Assembly (NCBI RefSeq): GCF_903944925.1
Contig: NZ_CAJATU010000063.1
Span: 62,001 to 126,000 of the forward strand
Origin: an uncultured Rhodopila sp.
Lineage (GTDB): Bacteria; Pseudomonadota; Alphaproteobacteria; Acetobacterales; Acetobacteraceae
Direction of reading: 5' to 3'
Length of the DNA: 64,000 nucleotides
Shown here: one piece after another, positions 61,153-64,000 of the stretch
Layout of the letters: every line of letters begins with the position of its first letter
Numbering within the stretch: the stretch's first letter is position 1
Translations under genes and position numbers: made by a program
Notes under the pieces: generated by a model
Seen by the model: only the letters and a program-made list of their open reading frames with translations
Databases searched by the model: none
What the model was told of the DNA's origin: nothing

Positions 61153-62349
61153 TCACACGATTGCATCAGCCCGCAGCGCGGCGATCTCGGCCGCATCATA
61201 CCCGATATCCGCCAGCACGGCATCGGTGTCCGCCCCCGTCGGCGGGGCGGCGCTGTCCAGCTTTCCGCCGCCATGCGCCATCTGGAAGCCGGACCCCATC
61301 AGCCGCAGCGGACCGTACGGGCTCTCCACCGACTGCAAAACGCCACGGGCCACGACCTGCGGATGGTCGATGATATCCTCCACCTTCCAGATCGACCCGC
61401 ACGGCGCGCCGGCATCGTTCAGCCGGCGTTCCCATGTCCGCGCATCCTCCTGCGCCAGCGCGGTCTCGATAATTTCCCGCAACGCCGCGGCGTTTTCCTC
61501 GCGCGCATACCAGTCGCCGAAGCGCGGATCATCCAGCACATCCGCCCGTCTCAGCGTCGTCATCAGCGCGCTGAACTGCCGCTCATCGTTCACCGCCAGC
61601 AGCAGGAAGCTGTCGCGTGCGCGGAACAAATTGGCCGTCACCTTGCGGCTGACCGCCTGGTTGCCCGACTGCTGCTGCCGGTGCCCGGCAACGGTGTAAT
61701 CCGCCACCTGGGTGGTCAGGAACGCCAGGCTCGCCTCCAGCATCGAGACGTCGATGAACTGCCCCAGCCCGGTATGGGTGCGCTGGAACAGCGCCGACGA
61801 GATCGCGAACGCCCCCGTCGCCCCGGACAAAATGTCGCACACCGCGAAGCCCGCCCGCGTCGGCCCCATCTCCGCATGCCCGGTGATCGCCATGATCCCG
61901 GACATCGCCTGGATCTTGCCGTCATACCCGGCCTCGCCGCTGGACGGGCCGGTCTGACCGAAGCCGGAGATGGCGCAGTAGATCAGCTTCGGATTGACCG
62001 CCGACAGCGCCGCATAGCCCAGCCCGAGGCGGTCCATCACGCCGGGCCGGAAATTCTCCATCACCACATCGGCGTTCGCCGCCAGCTTCAGCACGATCTC
62101 CCGCGCCGCCGGTTTTTGCAGATCCAGGGTCAGGCTTTTCTTGTTGCCGTTCACCGCCAGGAACGGCGGCGCCATGTTGCGATCGGCCCATTCGCGCGAC
62201 AGCGGCGTGCGCCGCATGTCCTCGCCGCCGCGGCGCTCGATCTTGATCACCTCGGCGCCGAGCAGCGCCAACTGGTAGCTGGCAAAGGGGCCGGCCAGCA
62301 CCTGGGTGAAGTCCAGGATGCGGATGCCGGAGAACGGGCGGCCGGTCAT
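61153..62349 (-). CDS. CaiB/BaiF family (class III) CoA transferase
   Basis: GIRILDFTQVLAGPFASYQLALLGAEVIKIE, DVVMENFRPGVMDRLGLGYAAL. Confidence 0.96.
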   Translation of the reverse strand: MTGRPFSGIRILDFTQVLAGPFASYQLALLGAEVIKIERRGGEDMRRTPLSREWADRNMAPPFLAVNGNKKSLTLDLQKPAAREIVLKLAANADVVMENFRPGVMDRLGLGYAALSAVNPKLIYCAISGFGQTGPSSGEAGYDGKIQAMSGIMAITGHAEMGPTRAGFAVCDILSGATGAFAISSALFQRTHTGLGQFIDVSMLEASLAFLTTQVADYTVAGHRQQQSGNQAVSRKVTANLFRARDSFLLLAVNDERQFSALMTTLRRADVLDDPRFGDWYAREENAAALREIIETALAQEDARTWERRLNDAGAPCGSIWKVEDIIDHPQVVARGVLQSVESPYGPLRLMGSGFQMAHGGGKLDSAAPPTGADTDAVLADIGYDAAEIAALRADAIV

Positions 62350-63284
62350 GCCGCCTGCACCGCGCGGTTCGGCCGGGCGAGTTCTTTCTGCCGATCAAAT
62401 TCCTCGCGGCGGCGGCGGAGTTCGTCCTCGCCGATTTGTTCGAGATTCAGGTAGTCGAGCTTCCAGCGCCCGTCCTCTGTCCAGCGAAGCGGCGACTGTA
62501 GGGTTGTCTGCGGGCCGAAGGCGGCTTCCAGCAGCAGCAGCGCAATGTCGAGCGTCCGGTCCTGGGACACAACATCGTGCGGTTTGCCGGCGCTGTTGCC
62601 CAAAGGAAAATCGCTGAACAGGAAGCGCGGCGCGGCGGCGTGCTCGACGATGTCCTTGGCGCAGCCCATCACGACGGTGGGAATGCCGTTCGCCTCCAGA
62701 TGGCGGGCGACCAGGGTGCTGGTCTGGTGGCAGACCGGGCAGTTCGGCACGATCAACACCGCATCGGCACCGTCCTCACGCAGGCGGGCGAGGATTTCCG
62801 GAGCATCGGTCTCCACCGTGACGCGGTGGCTGCGATTGGTGGGCGCGCCATGGAAGCGGGCGGCGACCGAGCCGATGCGTCCGGCTGCGGCGGCGCGGCG
62901 CAAAGCGGGCAGCGGGAACCAGGTGTTGCTGTCGGTCGCCGTGGTGTGGGTACGGTCGTAGCCGATATGGGAGATGCGCAGGTCGTGTTCGGCTGCCGTG
63001 TCGCCGGAGTAGACGGTGTAGAACTTGGCACTGCCGTTATACGGCGCCCCCGGCCCCTGGTCGCCCTTGTCCGGCTGGAACGGCGCCGCCGTGGTTACGA
63101 TGGCGATATTGCTGTCGTTCAGCGGCTTCGCCAGCGGGGTAAACGGCGCCGCCACGTAGTGTGCCCAGCGATACGGCGTCGTGTAGCCGATAGCCGCGTA
63201 ATACTCCCGCGTCCGGCGCATATACGGTATCGGCGCGTGGTAGTCGGGCGCGAAGCCCAACAGGGTGTCGAGGGTTTGTTCCAT
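62346..63284 (-). CDS. glycine/sarcosine/betaine reductase component B (GrdB)-like protein, Cys-containing
   Basis: VLIVPNCPVCHQTSTLVARHLEANGIPTVVMG...FSDFPLGNSAGKPHD resembles GrdB-family proteins; start taken at MEQTLDTLLGF. Confidence 0.72.
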   Translation of the reverse strand: MEQTLDTLLGFAPDYHAPIPYMRRTREYYAAIGYTTPYRWAHYVAAPFTPLAKPLNDSNIAIVTTAAPFQPDKGDQGPGAPYNGSAKFYTVYSGDTAAEHDLRISHIGYDRTHTTATDSNTWFPLPALRRAAAAGRIGSVAARFHGAPTNRSHRVTVETDAPEILARLREDGADAVLIVPNCPVCHQTSTLVARHLEANGIPTVVMGCAKDIVEHAAAPRFLFSDFPLGNSAGKPHDVVSQDRTLDIALLLLEAAFGPQTTLQSPLRWTEDGRWKLDYLNLEQIGEDELRRRREEFDRQKELARPNRAVQAA

Positions 63285-63415
63285 AGGCCGTGTCTCCAGC
63301 GTGTTAACCGAAGTCGTCGCATGACGGAACCGATGGCCGCAAGGTCTGCACGCGCGTCGGCGACCAAACCAAACCGCTCCCCGCAACGTTGACACCGGCA
63401 ACAACGGGGACCCGC

Positions 63416-64000
63416 ATGCTGAGAAAACTGTGGACCGCCACCCGCCGCAGCGCCGAGGCGTTCATCGACAACGGCGACCTCAGCCGGGGCGCCGCCATCG
63501 CGTTTTACGCCATCACGTCCATCGGCCCGGTGCTGCTGATCATCGTCGCGGTCGCCGGCCTGTTCTTCGGCGAGGACGCCGCGCGCGGCGCGCTGATGGG
63601 CAAGCTGCACGACGCGATGGGCGAGCAGGCCGCCGGCTTCCTGCAAACCGCCATCGGCAGCGCCTCCAACCACCACGCCGGCCTGCTTGCCAGCGTCATC
63701 GGCGTAGTCTCCCTGATCGTCACCGCCAGCGGCGTGTTCGGCGAAATGCAGACGGCGCTGAATGCGATCTGGCGCACCAAGCCGGAGGGCGATTCCGTCA
63801 CCCGGCTGATCAAGGCCCGGCTGACCAGCCTGACCCTGGTGGTGACGCTGGGCTTCCTGCTGCTGGTGTCGCTGGTCGTCGGCGCCGCCATCGCCGCCGT
63901 CGGCCAGGTGCTGAACGGCATCATGCCGTTCACCCAGGTGCTGCTGCATATGCTGAACTTTGCCGTGTCGCTGACGCTGCTGGGGGCGATCTTCATGGCG
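63416..64000 (+). CDS. YihY/BrkB family membrane protein (partial, runs off the window)
   Basis: LWTATRRSAEAFIDNGDLSRGAAIAFYAITSIGPVLLIIV, NAIWRTKP; open to the window end so absent from the ORF track. Confidence 0.92.
   Translation, partial: MLRKLWTATRRSAEAFIDNGDLSRGAAIAFYAITSIGPVLLIIVAVAGLFFGEDAARGALMGKLHDAMGEQAAGFLQTAIGSASNHHAGLLASVIGVVSLIVTASGVFGEMQTALNAIWRTKPEGDSVTRLIKARLTSLTLVVTLGFLLLVSLVVGAAIAAVGQVLNGIMPFTQVLLHMLNFAVSLTLLGAIFMA

Overview
High-GC chromosomal window whose gene content looks alphaproteobacterial (probably Acetobacteraceae/Rhodospirillales; inferred from gene content, not tested). Most of it is ordinary core and accessory metabolism: a GGDEF/EAL protein, ccmFGHI, hemA, dnaE, a ClC channel, a TRAP transporter, glnK-amtB, glnA, glnB, cobalamin genes, hpnK, a ligase-associated helicase with pdeM, and CoA-transferase/reductase-like genes. 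The most notable region is about 52.99-57.22 kb, minus strand. There a small PAS protein that reads as a photoactive yellow protein (PYP) homologue, with the chromophore Cys and Glu46 retained but Tyr42 replaced by Phe, follows a hybrid histidine kinase by 25 bp. It is followed by a FixJ/LuxR-type regulator and a stand-alone receiver, suggesting a PYP-linked phosphorelay. Other points: a HicA-like toxin that appears internally deleted next to an intact DUF1902-type antitoxin; two class II Fic proteins, one 5 bp downstream of dnaE; a dispersed family of intergenic palindromes; a 38-bp-arm inverted repeat at 48.5 kb; a good sigma-54 promoter upstream of glnB; and several gene remnants. Annotations come from reading the translations by eye; no database search was run.
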